64,000 nucleotides of DNA, taken from assembly GCA_021029095.1 (NCBI GenBank), contig JAJOHG010000055.1:62001-126000 (forward strand), read 5' to 3'. The translations under genes and the position numbers were made by a program. This DNA is from Phellopilus nigrolimitatus. Lineage: Eukaryota > Basidiomycota > Agaricomycetes > Hymenochaetales > Hymenochaetaceae. Shown here in pieces: positions 23,844-35,743 of the stretch. Position 1 is the stretch's first letter; each line of letters begins with the position of its first letter. The notes beneath the pieces were generated by a model that saw nothing but the letters and a program-made list of their open reading frames with translations, was not told the DNA's origin and did not search any database.

Positions 23844-24264
23844 CAGGTGGGTGTAGAAAGTCTACGGCCCCCCTAAATAAGGAAAGCGGGTCCCGTCCGC
23901 GTCGCAAGCCCGCTTCCACATCGTCGCATCGTCACCGTACAATTATGAAGGGCCAAATAAGATGTCCATCTGTGCAAAACTTTTACTTGAGACATTATAA
24001 TAGAAATACAATATATATGCAGTCGACTTGAGGTTGAACCAGCTGCTTTCCTCTTCTTTCATACCAATTGGGCAATAGACCTGACTACAAAATTTAGGCA
24101 TGACCGTACGTCCATGCTATTTTCGCCCATAATACAATATATTTGTGAGTTAATTAGGCCCACAGCGTGCCATAGGCAGCGATGAATGACGACGGATGAC
24201 ATGCGACACGGACGGGAACCGCTTTCCTTATTTAGGGGGGCCGTAGACTTTCTACACCCACCTG
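23844..24264. mobile_element. 421-bp TIR element (MITE-like), TA target
   Basis: The left end CAGGTGGGTGTAGAAAGTCT and the inverted right end agree perfectly for 46 bases, and with a couple of mismatches for about 65. The element is flanked by TA on both sides (23842-23843 and 24265-24266), as for Tc1/mariner-type insertion. The interior has no coding capacity, so it is non-autonomous. It lies between RTA1 copies B and C. Confidence 0.85.
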
Positions 24265-24602
24265 TAAAACGTGGTTACGTAATACTTGCGGACCGAGATT
24301 AGCAGAAACCGCACGAATGTCCGACGTGATGACGTCAGCGTCGGTTTGAGAAGGACTTTTCCCGCCCTTGATGACATTCGCCAATTGTCAAATTGGCACA
24401 CACCCGTGGAACTTTCCCGCAGAGCCGTGGATGCACCTTTCCGTGCCTGTCCGTCTTATAACTTACTATGGATTACTCTGTCAGCGTCGGGGTCGGGTGA
24501 AGTAGCGTGTGCTGCGCGTATGTTGTCAGATGAAGTTGAAACTCCCGCCCCTCCTCACGCCCCCCCTCCCCCTTCACGCCCGCGACTTCGCGCCGCTGTG
24601 CC

Positions 24603-25923
24603 ATGGTAAGTCGACAAGAGTTCTAAGTGAGTTTCTGCTCTTTAAAACTCTACAGATCAACCCCAACCTCCTCTATGGCTATATTCCAACGGAATGGATT
24701 TGTATCATTTTCATTTCGCTTTTTGGCATTTCAACTCGTGAGTTTGTATCTTTGAATATTATGCATTTGTGCGTACTTATTTGCATTCTACAAGTCCTGC
24801 ATCTCGGCGAAGCTGTATATTTCAAGATGTGGTGGCTACTTCCTACAGTTGTACTAGCGGGTATTGGCGAGGTTATTGGCTGGTCAGGCAGGCTTTGGTC
24901 ATCCCAGACCGTTGATGGCAATGCCTTAAATCCGTACCTTATGCAGTGAGTCTCTTCCCCCTTCATGGTTTTATGAGAAACTGACAGCGTAATTGTTCTT
25001 AGAATTTCTACTACTATCATTGCTCCGACGCCACTCGTTGCTGCGAACTTCGTCATCTTGGGACACTTAATTCAGCAACTTGGGACACAATATAGTCGAC
25101 TTAAACCACGATGGTGTGAGTAGCACTCCTTCGTTTTGCTTCGACGCTGCTGACGAGACATCGCAGATACAATCATCTTCTGCTCGGCCGTAAGGAGCTT
25201 CTGTAAATTGTTTTCTTACTTTGGACTGATAGCAGTACGTTAGGACGTCGTCGCTCTGGTCGTCCAAGCAGTTGGCGGCGCATCTGCATCCGAAGCCCTT
25301 CAATCTGGCAATAGTTGGGTATGTCTTGTTCCTCATACATGAGAGAGTCCAGCCATTGCTAAAACCTGGTCCGCCAGTCGCCATCACTATCTACGTTTCC
25401 CTTGCAATCGAGTTTCTCTTCCGCTACTATACAAAGCGCCCTATCCGAAAGCAAAATACAAGCGATATACAGGGAACACTTGACCGTAAGTCCGAACTGA
25501 TGGTTCTCGGCCTGGGCTTCAGTACACTGTTCATATTCATCCGGTATGTTTTTTCTTTTCTTTTCTTCCACCCCCCCCCCCCCCCCCTTCCCCCTCTGGC
25601 TTGAAGTCTAGAAAATAAGATTGAGTCTAAAACACTGTGTTTCTCAGAGCTGTGTACCGCACGATAGAGCTGTCGGATGGCTGGACAGGCAACATCATTC
25701 GGACCGAAGTGTTTTTCAGTGAGTCCTTATCTCATTTCACTGCGAGGAACTAGAGATTAATGCCGCTGACGCAGACGTCCTTGACGGCGCGATGATTTGC
25801 ATCGCAATTTATACGCTCAACTTCCTCCACCCTGGGTTTCTCTTGTCGCGCGTTGTGCCTGTTTCGACAGAGGAGAAAATTCCCTCCGATTCGCGAGAAA
25901 ACTCTATCACTCTTACTGTATGA
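24603..25923 (+). CDS. RTA1-like membrane protein, copy C (missing an exon)
   Basis: Same family and intron plan as copies A and B but more diverged. The likely start is ATG at 24603, followed at once by a GTAAGT donor; the next exon begins INPNLLYGYIPTEW. Exons continue with HLGEAVYFKMWWLLPTVVLA, PTPLVAANFVILG, VVALVVQAVGGASASEAL, AITIYVSLAIEFLFRYYTK and AVYRTIELSDGWTGNIIRTE. The end is TLNFLHPGFLLSRVVPVSTEEK..SITLTV and a TGA. The exon encoding the MLAGIIIQ half-helix in A and B is absent: the sequence runs from SGNSW directly into VAIT. One intron carries a run of about 17 C. The missing segment would disturb one transmembrane helix, so function is doubtful. Confidence 0.65.
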
Positions 25924-26185
25924 ATATTTTGTGTTACGTACGTCATTGGATATTTGCATTGTTGTATATCATAGCTACTTTTGGGGCTTTGAAGAATAGA
26001 ACTTGAGCGGTCTTCCCATATCTATTAGTAGTGAAAGTGCGTGTGACAGGACAGGAAAGTCACTACGTGCGGGACGAGCCGACATGCTAAAGAGCCGAAG
26101 CCACCCGGCGGCAATGAGGCAGGAATTTTCGGATTTGCTTGAACACGTCTTTGTCCTCGACCCGACCATTGTTTGTCCTACTACC

Positions 26186-27909
26186 ATGTCTGATACTAGT
26201 ACTGAATACGGAGATTACGATGAGAGGCCTGTCCGTACTAAGAGACCGGGCGCGACGCAAACACAATTGGAATTTATTAGGACCGCCGTCGCAGCCGTCA
26301 TCCCGTCTTATTGCACGGGGACGGTCTCGACTTCCGCGAACGATCTTATTCTGTTTTACGGGAAGAGTGAGGACGCACGGTAAGACTTGTTTTCACTTAT
26401 GCATGGTTGTTTGCGACTCACCCTCTTTGTGAATCGCGTTCTTCTAGTCGTCTGGATTTTCTCAACCTTTCGGAGACGTCTCTTAGTCATCTCGCGCAGA
26501 CATGCGATCCAGAAGGCAAGCTCGGCAAGGGCCATTTTGCGCCGCTTCTTGACATTGAAAGACTTGGTCTTGTGAAGTCCGTACGTGAGGATCTACTGGA
26601 AGGTTTCAATAGCCAAAGACCCATCAAGGCCGAGCTGTCTCAGCTCAGTATCTACGGTTCGCCTCTTTCATTATACTTATAATCTCTGGAAAGGGCCTTA
26701 ATGACATCCATAATCTCAGGAAAGGGAATGCTTAACATGCCGCGTTCAGAAAGCACTGCAAGAAAATCAAGCGGCCCTTTCGGTCACCTTATGGTCGTCC
26801 TTCCCTCGGAGCACGAAGGTGCTCAGCTCATATTCCGCACCAAAGGCAGGGAACACGTGTTCGACGCAGCAAAAGCGATCCAGGAGCACACTGATCAGCC
26901 CACGTCTGAGAATGCGGCATGTGTCGCGTATGCCTCGTTCTACTGCGACGTCGAAGTCGAAGTTTCTCCCGTGAGCACCGGGCACCACGTCGCACTCACG
27001 TACGACCTCTTTTTTGACGACATGGAGGACGCACGAAGCCTACGTAAAAAGGAGGAAGCCAGGAACGAGATCTTTTTAAGCATGTACCGCGGGAGCGCCG
27101 CAGTGGACCTCCGTAAAGAAGAAGACGCAAAGAAGGCGAAAAATGTGATGGATCTGGAGTTGGGATGTACGCCGTCTCCGGGAGAGCTTATGCTGAAGAC
27201 TGCGCTGGCGACGCTACTAGCGGACCCCGAGTTTCTTCCCCAAGGCGGGTACATAGGCTTTGGACTGCGCCGCCAATACCCGGTGAAGCAGCTTGATCTC
27301 GTCTTGAAAGATATGCGCGCATCAGGGATATACGGCACAATTGGCGACCCCGATTCAGAGACAGAGGCAGAAACAGCCGAAACGTACGATGAGACGCAAG
27401 AAGATATGCTGGACTGGGACCCGGAAACAGATACGAAGAACTGGAACCCATCGGCCGTCGCAAATGTACTCACTTCGCTCGACCTACTCGAGGCGAACCT
27501 TAGGGGCGCGGACGCGGCTCTTTTACGCGCCTGTCGCGCGCTCTCGCTCTGTACGGTGGTGCGCATGGTGTACACCGACCTCCACACAAACAAAAGTGTG
27601 CTCATCGACGACGTGCTCGAATACGTTACAGATTTTCTCCAGACAGAATATAGGGGGACATTTTTGCGGTATCTACGAGGCAAAATCTGGCCTTCTAAAC
27701 GTAAAGGGCTGGCTATTGGGAAGGACATAGATGTGCGATGGGCAACCCGATTGAGTTATTGCAACGAGCTGGATGCAGCATATACTTTTGGTGGCGATCG
27801 CCCGAAAGACACGGAGTTCTATGACGATACTAGAGGAAGGCCGTGCATAATTCTGCAGGTAGGGCCTGCCGGAATGCGCGCATCAGAGAAGTTTTCAGTC
27901 CCCAGGTAG
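26186..27909 (+). CDS. 2OG-Fe(II) oxygenase-like protein, active site lost
   Basis: Basidiomycete family resembling prolyl 4-hydroxylase alpha subunits. Three exons: MSDTSTEYGDYDERPVRTKR to SEDAR, then RLDFLNLSE to LSIYG, then KGMLNMPRSE to KFSVPR. The fold core is recognisable: LSQLSIYG, PFGHLMVVLPSEHEG, LIFRTKGREHVFD, YASFYCDVEVEVSPV and STGHHVALTYDLFFDD. In active relatives I expect an HxD pair just before the PRS motif, an H in DVEHEV, and an R in GHRVTLTYN. Here these read as a shortened KGMLNMPRS, DVEVEV and GHHVALTYD, so both iron ligands and the 2-oxoglutarate arginine appear lost. The long frame is otherwise intact. It is either a pseudoenzyme or a gene at an early stage of decay. 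Confidence 0.72.
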
Positions 27910-27946
27910 GATAAAGTATTACAATAGTATGACCAGCAAAATTACA

Positions 27947-28276
27947 TCAGTACATTTCGGAGCATATATTTGTGAATTTTGCGGCTGTTCCTCCTCTCGT
28001 TGGCACGGCTCGACAGACGCGTGCGATGGTCAGCTTGGGCTCTATTTGCATGAAAACTTCTTGGTCAGAGTAAGGTGATATCTCATTCTCGCGGTGGTAG
28101 CGCACGGGAGTCAGTAGATCCTCGTATTTCAGGCAGGAAGAATCAGGTTCAGCTAGAGAGTATTCCCATGTCAAAGAATGGGAGTAAGTGGACGATGTGG
28201 CATGTCGTATTATAATCGTCCAGAGTTCCGGAGGAAGGCTATTGGGCACCTTCGATGATGTCGACAATCCCAGCAT
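27947..28276 (-). pseudogene. F-box-like first exon, probably truncated
   Basis: Reads SLPPELWTIIIRHATSS and then LTWEYSLAEPDSSCLKYEDL, ending LTIARVCRAV. This is the usual N-terminus of basidiomycete F-box proteins, where the text after CRA should be W followed by a leucine-rich region. The frame ends 22 residues later and nothing to the left continues it, because the oxygenase-like gene ends 37 bases away on the other strand. Probably a stranded 5' fragment. Confidence 0.45.
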
Positions 28277-28815
28277 AGTTATCGGAATTTTCCTAGCCGT
28301 ACAGATTGTGCGGAAGCCCTGGGAATCGAATCAAATCGAACGGATCGCGACAGCTATTCAAAGGGGAATATGTAAGTACAAGGAAGCAGATAGTATGTCG
28401 CCAGTATAGTAGAACTCGGGGGATAGGCTCGTAGCCAGCCGTCACGGATTAGACTCAAACCATATTGTAGGACTGTCTGAACTACATGTATAGGTTAAAG
28501 GACGCCACAAGGCTTCCATTGAAAAACGTCCGAATTGGATACAGAGATCCGAGTTTAATCAGCACTGTGATTTCTTCCATTCTGTGACAAGAGAACAAAT
28601 CGAATCAATCATCCGTGCGGTTGCACCACACCCTAGCTTTTACGCAATCGCCGAGCTGAAAGTAGAGTTATTTCAAAGCCACTGACTGTAAAGTGAAAAA
28701 AATGCGTCTTATTGAGATGGAAACTACCCAAGCAATACATACAGCGTACACCATAGATCCCACAAAACTTCTCTGTATCTTTTTTCAGACGCAAACGAGC
28801 ATGATCCAACGCGGA
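28277..28815. other. Intergenic, no gene seen
   Basis: No family motifs on either strand. It holds the presumed 3' end of the calpain gene on its right side. Confidence 0.35.
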
Positions 28816-31800
28816 TTAAGAATGTATTTTCTTCCCGTGCGTGAGCTGGCCGTGGCGAAGCTGTCCAGAGATGTGCACAGGTGCATATTCCTTTGTGTAT
28901 ACGCGTAGTCCCAGAAGTACGTTATCTACCTCGTCTTCCATAAACTGAGGAATTTTTATTAGGATCAGTAGTAGCATACAAAATGCGAAAGCAAAAACAA
29001 GCTGACCTTTTTCTCGACGCCCTTGAAATCATCAGGATGCTCTATCAGCATCATGTTATGCTCATGACCGCCTGCCTTGTGGCATTTGTCACATAGATTA
29101 TAGTCCATGCAGGTAAGACATTTCCATCTCACGCCGACAATGTTACGAATCTTGCATGGTGTCAGATTCAGTCCGCGTACAAGGAAGGGACCCATGCGTA
29201 CCTTGCAGCCAACACAAATGACGTTTTCGTGAACGGGTTCTGAAGGCACTGGCTCAGATATTTGCACGGGAGACATAACAATGCTGTTCGAGGTGCTCGT
29301 GGGCGTCGAAGGCGCAGTCTCGTACTTGATCTCCTTGTCATCGTCAGGCTTATCTGTGTTATTTTCCACACCCTTATGCAATGCGTTACCCTTCTTTTTC
29401 TCCTTTACTTTGCCAACTTTCTCGGCCTTGGGTTCAACGTTAATATCTTCCTTTGGAGATCCACCTATGTTGTCGCTCGCGGGCTTTGGGGTCGAGGCAG
29501 ATGCGTCGATTTCGAGTGTAGTCATCGCCGCAGTGATCGAGAAGTCTTGAGGCAAGTTTGCCTGTGCGACATCATCCGAACCTGGACTGGAAGAATGATC
29601 CGACGAAGGCGTGGCAGCGGGCAAGGAAATCAGGTCCGGAACGGAGGTGAACTTCGCCTGGAGAGTCTTTCGGCGCGAGGCCTCAGCCTCGATGTCTGCC
29701 ATTTGAATTTCGTGGATGTCGTGTCCGCCAAGCGCCTCGACTGGAATGACTAGGCTACTCTTCCACTTTCTACAGTAAAAATGAACATATTAAGAATTTG
29801 CTCGCCCAAAGCATGAGAATTGCAGATACTCACTTTTCGTCGAAATTGACTGCGATCGATTTGCTACGTGCGACTTCGTTCCATACCCTGGACATCTTCT
29901 TCTGGTCCCATTCTACGACGTTATTGGCAAAGCTATCCTTCTACGTAACGGTAAGGTCAGTTCTTTCCTGCGTCGCTTCTTTTTGACAAAACCTGTTCAG
30001 ACAAACCTTATCAGAATTTATACTCCTGTCGAGGCGAACGTGGACAATATAGTCTCCGGGATCAAGGGTGATCTGCAGCTTCCTACTCCTGACCAGGACA
30101 AATGAGAACTCCGAGCTGGCGAGGGGCTCATCTTCGCCCCTCTTGAATAGCTTGAAGTCAAAGATCCAAGAAGAGGAGCTAGCTACTGATCCATAAAAGC
30201 GATTATCGGACTGCGAGAGGATAAGGATCGTTTCCGATGCCTTCGGAAGTGTGAACGTGACTGGCAACACACAACTTAGCTTCCGAGAATACGAAAACGA
30301 AACAATTTGACGAACACGAGACGTCCCCGTACTGCCACGCGCAAGGAGCGGGGCGACTCTCGACGCTTAGCCAATGGCTGCTCTGGATCCACGATGGATC
30401 GAAGAGTTGCGTGCGCTCGACGCTCGTCCAAGTCTTTAAGAAATCGTCATATTCCATTATGAACACGCCGTCATCCCCGAACTCGTGGTCGAGCGGTTTC
30501 AGGGCATCAAGCCAGTCACGCGGCTGCGTCCACTCCTTCGACCCGTCCGCCCAACGGCCATTCCACTCTGATTCGCCCCATGGGTTGCGCACCTTGAGGA
30601 ATCGCTTTCCGCGGAACTCAACAGCCTTGAGGACGGTGTATGTGTGGTCTGGAAAACAATTCTGAGGATAAGTCAAAGCGAACATTGGTTACATTGAATC
30701 TCACTTGTGATGATGCCTGCACGGCGCACGTCAGCATGAATGATTTAGATCTGCGGGGTTTTGGACCAAGAAGCGTACCGTTAACACTTTCGGTCATCAT
30801 TCCAACCGGTGTGTGGATAAAGCAACTGAACAGCAGATCTTTATTCGCATGCAGGAGATCGTCTTCCCAGAAGGCGTCAGGATCCATGATGTCCTTTATT
30901 CATCTTAGAATGGAAAGGAAGAAAATGCTCTAACACGTACATTCATGTACATCGAGTCTGAAACACCACTGGTAAACAGAGTATGTCAATTTATGCATGT
31001 AGAATAAAAAAAAAAAAAATGATGCCAACCCGGTTAAGTCCTCGATTCCCTCACTCGTATACCCGCCTTCAAGCGCAACAAAATCACCGTGCAGCTTGGC
31101 GTAAGCTTTTTCCAGCAACGGCCTGTTTCAAGAAATGATTCAATGGACATTATAAAAAACAAATATGATTGCTTACACCCAGGTCTCGTTTTCCTGTGCA
31201 GACCGCGCGAAGTAAAGTGTCTTTCCGCCCCTGCGCGCGACGCTATCGTATTTGTCCCGGTCGCCATGGTACGAGATGCGCGTCTACGATCTCTTTCGTT
31301 AACTTCATAACCAAATATACAGCTTCTGGGATAGAGTACCTCTCCGGAGACGCATTCCCATTTTGCAACCTGGACAAAAAGCTGACTGTGTATATCCGTC
31401 AAAAAGGGAAACTCAAAGCGACAAGGCTCTATAATAACGCACTCGTCGATAATCACGTCGACCCAGTCGCCATCACGGCAAAATATGAACCCGTAGATGC
31501 CGACCTTTTCGTCATACTGGCAAAGCACGCATGGTTACCAGTGGCCTACAACAGAATGGTGAAAGCACGATAGAAACAAATACCTGTACACATAGCTTTT
31601 TTATGAGCTCTGGTTTCGTCGCAACAGCAGCGATGGCACTGAGGAACCAGCAGTCGCCCAAGGCACCTAGATCGATCCGTTCTAGGTCTAAGACATTCTG
31701 TTCCCTTAAGCAAACGAACGAGAAGACGAACCTTGTACAATGTCAGAGGCGCTTGGCTCTTTTGTTACAAAATTTAGATCTTTTATTTCCGCAAGAGAAA

Positions 31801-32304
31801 TAAAGAAGAGGGATTACCGTCGATAAAGAAGCTCGGTCGTTCGAAGATCTGAGGTACCCGCAGGATATCAGCTGGTCTGTACCTAGTGACATCCTCACTT
31901 CTGAAAAGATAGCAGTGAGATTTTAGGCGATCCCTGATTTATTTTACGATCATATACCGATCTGGACTGTGCAGACAAAGCTCCCATTGACTCTCAAGGT
32001 CCCATTCGATGTCTCTTTAGAAAGGATTTGCATGAGCCTATAATAACACATATGATACCCCGGGATACACTTGCCTAAATTTGCGATTCCTCCGCCTACA
32101 ATCCTCAGCAATGTTCAGCACCTTCGCCCGGCATCGCTTCGTCGCCTTCTCGAGCTCTTCTGTGACAAACAGACCCGCACGATGCTCCTGCTGCTCGAAC
32201 ACGGCCTTTTTGCTCGCTTGCGCACGCAGCTGTCCCACATCCTCCTTCATGGCAGGCGGCCGCCCGACGAACCGTGTCGTCAGTTTGTCAAGGACAGTAT
32301 ACAT
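28816..32304 (-). CDS. Calpain-type cysteine protease with ZZ zinc finger
   Basis: Calcium-type papain-fold protease, many exons. It starts [20 protein letters not shown] with a helical N-terminus ([20 protein letters not shown]). The catalytic domain has [19 protein letters not shown] (Cys), [15 protein letters not shown] (His; relatives read GHAYSV) and [16 protein letters not shown] (Asn), so the triad is complete after splicing. A calpain beta-sandwich follows ([20 protein letters not shown]). A long acidic, Ser/Thr-rich linker follows. Then a ZZ-type finger reads [19 protein letters not shown] plus [17 protein letters not shown] once the intron at about 29150-29200 is removed. The last exon, [19 protein letters not shown], closes at TAA 28816. 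The ZZ finger suggests recruitment to a partner protein. Cytosolic location is inferred. Confidence 0.85.
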
Positions 32305-33246
32305 GTTTGACGTCTTCGTTACTCTTCGGTAGTTTTCAGAAGCTAAGTGAAAAGTGAAAAGTCTAAGGCTGAGTTCGAGGGCAGACGCCTCGCACTCTTA
32401 TACTCCCTGTGCGCGCTTAATGCTTCCCGCAAGCTAGATTGACGCCGTCGTCGATGAAGGCTAGGGCGCCGCCCGTGCTTGATTCTCTCTGTAGATCAAC
32501 ACGCGGCGAACGATTATAGAGCGCTTTATCATCATGCTGTACCCAGAAACATCGAAATTTGATGATTGACGCTGATCAAGTGAAACAACCGGGTTCACCG
32601 AGTGAGGAAGCAATCATTCACGAAAGATCGTTGATGCCGGTGAAAAAGAAAAACAAGCGAGTATATTTGTCCGGAAGTTTGGGATCGATACAAAAAGACG
32701 CTAGATGGTGGTACGAAACCCGCTAGCACCGAGCTATGAAGAACTTCCATATCGGGCGCCGGGCCATGGCTCAAGCGCCCGAATTTGAAGCTCGTTATCT
32801 TCAGTTCTCTAATTATTGCATTTTGTTTCTCGGCCTTGACTTCAAGATTAATCACTGAAGGTGTCTATCACCGTCTACGTATCTTACTTAATCCTTATCA
32901 ACTTTTTTTGTGCACGGCACGTTTTTTCATTAAGATAAATTCTGATTTTCACTAACCAAGGAAAGCCTACCCAATTGCACCTTCATAGAAACATAAATGT
33001 ACTGCCTATGTGGGCTACACTGTCATACTTTCTAGCATTCAATCCTTTCGCAACTCGAGGAAGTCGACAAATCAACTTACAGTGTTACACGACAAAGAAC
33101 GCGAGCACGTGATGGTGCTTACGTGAAGTCACACTCAGGAGGGTTGTAATCAAAGGAATCGCGATCAAGCTGAGTGTACGCGCCTTCCCTTTTCACGCCC
33201 ATACTACATTTACCGACACCCTCACGCTCCTTCAGCACTCGACACG
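32305..33246. other. Divergent upstream region of calpain and EB1 genes
   Basis: No coding motifs were seen. The last 100 bases before 33247 are pyrimidine-rich, as in many fungal leaders. Confidence 0.4.
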
Positions 33247-34449
33247 ATGGGCGAGTCACGTACGGAGCTCCTTGCATGGCTCAACGACCTTCTCCAGCTC
33301 AACTACACAAAGGTTGAGCAGTGCGGCACCGGCGGCGCGTACTGTCAAATCATCGACTCCATCTACGGTACGCTCCCCGCGCGGTTTCAGTTCGTTGGCG
33401 TCGTAGGCGTCAAAGATTTAAGCTAACTCGAGTGTCTTGACTTTCTTGTGCGGGATGGAATTGGGATTGGGGTCGTGCGTGGTGGATGCGAATGGTTCAT
33501 GGATTTGTAATGCGCCGTGGACGACTTCGTGGGATGTGGTTGGGATGGCATACAGGCGACGTTCCCATGACGCGTGTAAAGATGAACGCGAAGCATGAAT
33601 ACGAGTTTCTCGCGAACTACAAGGTCATGCAAAATGTCTTCAAGACGAAAAAAATCGACAAAGTGCGTCGATGTTCACTGCACGCCGCGGCTGCCAAAAT
33701 TTGACCTACAGTCCATTTACAGCCAATACTCGTCGATAAGCTTGTAAAATGCAAGATGCAGTGCGTATTCCATCTTCTTTCTCCACGTCCACTTTGTTAC
33801 CACGTCATTAACCCGTCCATTCTCGCGTAGAGACAACCTCGAATTCTTACAGTGGATCAAGAAATTTTGGGATTCCAATTACGGTGGACAGGGATACGAT
33901 GCTGTCGGTCGGCGGCGCGGTGCACCCACGGAGACCCCGGCGACGATCGCGCCCATCGGTGGAGGCGGTTCGCGTACTGTGAGCGGGGGCGGACTCGGCG
34001 CCCACGGCGGGGCAAGGGCTGGCGGGCGTACCCCGATCGGTGGTCCGCGTGCGGGAAGTGCGCAATCAAACGAGGCCGTGACGGCGCTCCGCGCACAGCT
34101 GGCTGAGATGAGCGCGCACCTCGAGGGCCTTGAGAAGGAGCGGGACTTTTACTTCGCGAAAGTGCGTAAACATCTCTTGTTTTCGTGAAGGGTTGCACAG
34201 CTAATGAGTAATTGGATTACAGCTCCGCGATATCGAGATCCTCGTGCAGCAGCAGTTCGAGGAGAACGAAAAGGCGGGCGTCGATGACGAGACGCTGAAG
34301 GAGATCCAGAAGATTCTGTACTCCACCGAGGTGCCCATCTGATTTTCCCCACGACCCGTTAGCGCAGTACTCAAAACTCCACGAATTCACAGGATGGCTT
34401 CGAAGTCCCGGAGGGCACGCCTGCGGTGGACGAGGAGGAAACGTTCTAG
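33247..34449 (+). CDS. MAL3: EB1/Mal3/Bim1 microtubule plus-end protein
   Basis: Plus-end tracking protein. Exon 1 gives MGESRTELLAWLNDLLQLNY, then TKVEQCGTGGAYCQIIDSIYG, the calponin-homology domain. It continues DVPMTRVKMNAKHEYEFLAN, KVMQNVFKTKKIDK, PILVDKLVKCKMQDNLEFLQ and WIKKFWDSNYGGQGYDAVGRR. A glycine/serine linker leads to the coiled-coil EBH domain (LRAQLAEMSAHLEGLEKERD, FYFAKLRDIEILVQQQFEEN). After a further intron it ends DGFEVPEGTPAVDEEETF. The acidic-aromatic end resembles the EEY/F tail of animal EB1 bound by CAP-Gly domains. All exons keep frame. Confidence 0.92.
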
Positions 34450-35064
34450 TCCCGATGCGCCTTCATTTAAACTTTCGTCTACGACCCCTGTCTATTTTCT
34501 TCATCGCTGCACCCTGCATCTGTTCTACTACACCATACACCAATACGTCACCAAGTATCAAGTACATCCTACATTTCCTACTCCCCAATAGCCTTTTAGT
34601 GCCTTTGCCTTTGTCCTTATTCCTCGGATCCATGTCGATCTACTTCCTTTCGACTCCGTTGTCATCATTTCTGAATCTGTCTGTCTTTGTGTCCTCTTAA
34701 AATTTTCTCGATTTGGTCGCTTGCCTTGAATGTGAATCATGTGTGGAGTAGAAACAGTACAACAAGAAATGCAACACAATATGATGATTCCGTGTGTTCG
34801 CGCTGTTCTGGAAGACATAAATGTTGTTGTGGCGTGACGGAGGCAGCGGTTTAAGATTTGAAAATTTGAATTCAAACTGGATGACGATGACCGCCAAACG
34901 ACCTTTAGGAAAGGCAGAAGGAATATGCTCCACAAAAGTCACTCGGTGGGCATTGCAATTGTTGGCCTCTACAAGCAGCGGTTGCACATTCATACCACGA
35001 CCAAGAGTACCTCTAAGATACCTTCGTCTTTCCACCGTATTTCCTGCATCTCCTCGTCTACTAC
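34450..35064. other. Convergent 3' region, no gene seen
   Basis: Lies between the EB1 and ATP17 stop codons. AT-rich, with no motifs recognised. Confidence 0.4.
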
Positions 35065-35743
35065 TTAGTGCGCGTTGTTCTTGTGGTGCTCTGCAGAGGG
35101 AAAGAAGTAAGGCAGTGTCAAATTAGTGATGCCAGCAGCACGCAAGAGAAGAGAATGACGTACTCAGGTGCACTGAAAACGAGAACGCAGCAAGAAAGAG
35201 GCTGGTCAGCATCGCGCCAAAAATGTAAAGAAGGAAAAGCGGGAGAAAAACGCACTGTTGTAGTCGATCGTGTACCCGAAACCGAAGATCGCGAGGATGG
35301 TGAAGACGAGCGGCTTCGCAGAGGCGTTCGCGCCCTCAAAGTAGCGGCCCCGGATGCCCGACGACGCGCTCGCGGGCGCGGCGCCCTTCGGAAGCTTCGA
35401 GTAGAACTCGACGAGCGGTGCAAGGCCAGCGCCGGAGCCGCCCGACTGCACGCGGGACACGAGACGGAAGGGTCGTGATCCAAGTTCAAAGCCGGTGTGT
35501 CCGAAAGCGACGGCACGCATCCAAAAAATATTTTGGTTTTGTTTTAGTTTTTATTTGGTATGTCGCGCAGTAGATTTCCGTCGTCGTAGGCAAACGAACG
35601 AACAAATGACATGAGAGGACAATTCCATGGTCAGTACTTGACACTTTCTGCATGCGTTCGACGAGACGTACGAGGGATTTCGGCGTTGCGACCTTGGGCG
35701 GGATGAGCGAGCCGAGCTGGCGGCGCACAAGAGAGGCGTGCAT
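35065..35743 (-). CDS. ATP17: Mitochondrial ATP synthase subunit f
   Basis: Small inner-membrane subunit of F1Fo ATP synthase. Spliced protein starts MHASLVRRQLGSLIPPKVAT and continues GGSGAGLAPLVEFYSKLPKG. It then reads GIRGRYFEGANASAKPL, a membrane helix VFTILAIFGFGYTIDYN, and ends MHLKHHKNNAH. The end needs a 9-nt microexon (TGCACCTGA, 35164-35172) between two introns, which restores M-H-L-K exactly as in other fungi. The first intron is about 230 bases, long for this genome. A mitochondrial targeting role for the arginine-bearing N-terminus is inferred. Confidence 0.88.
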
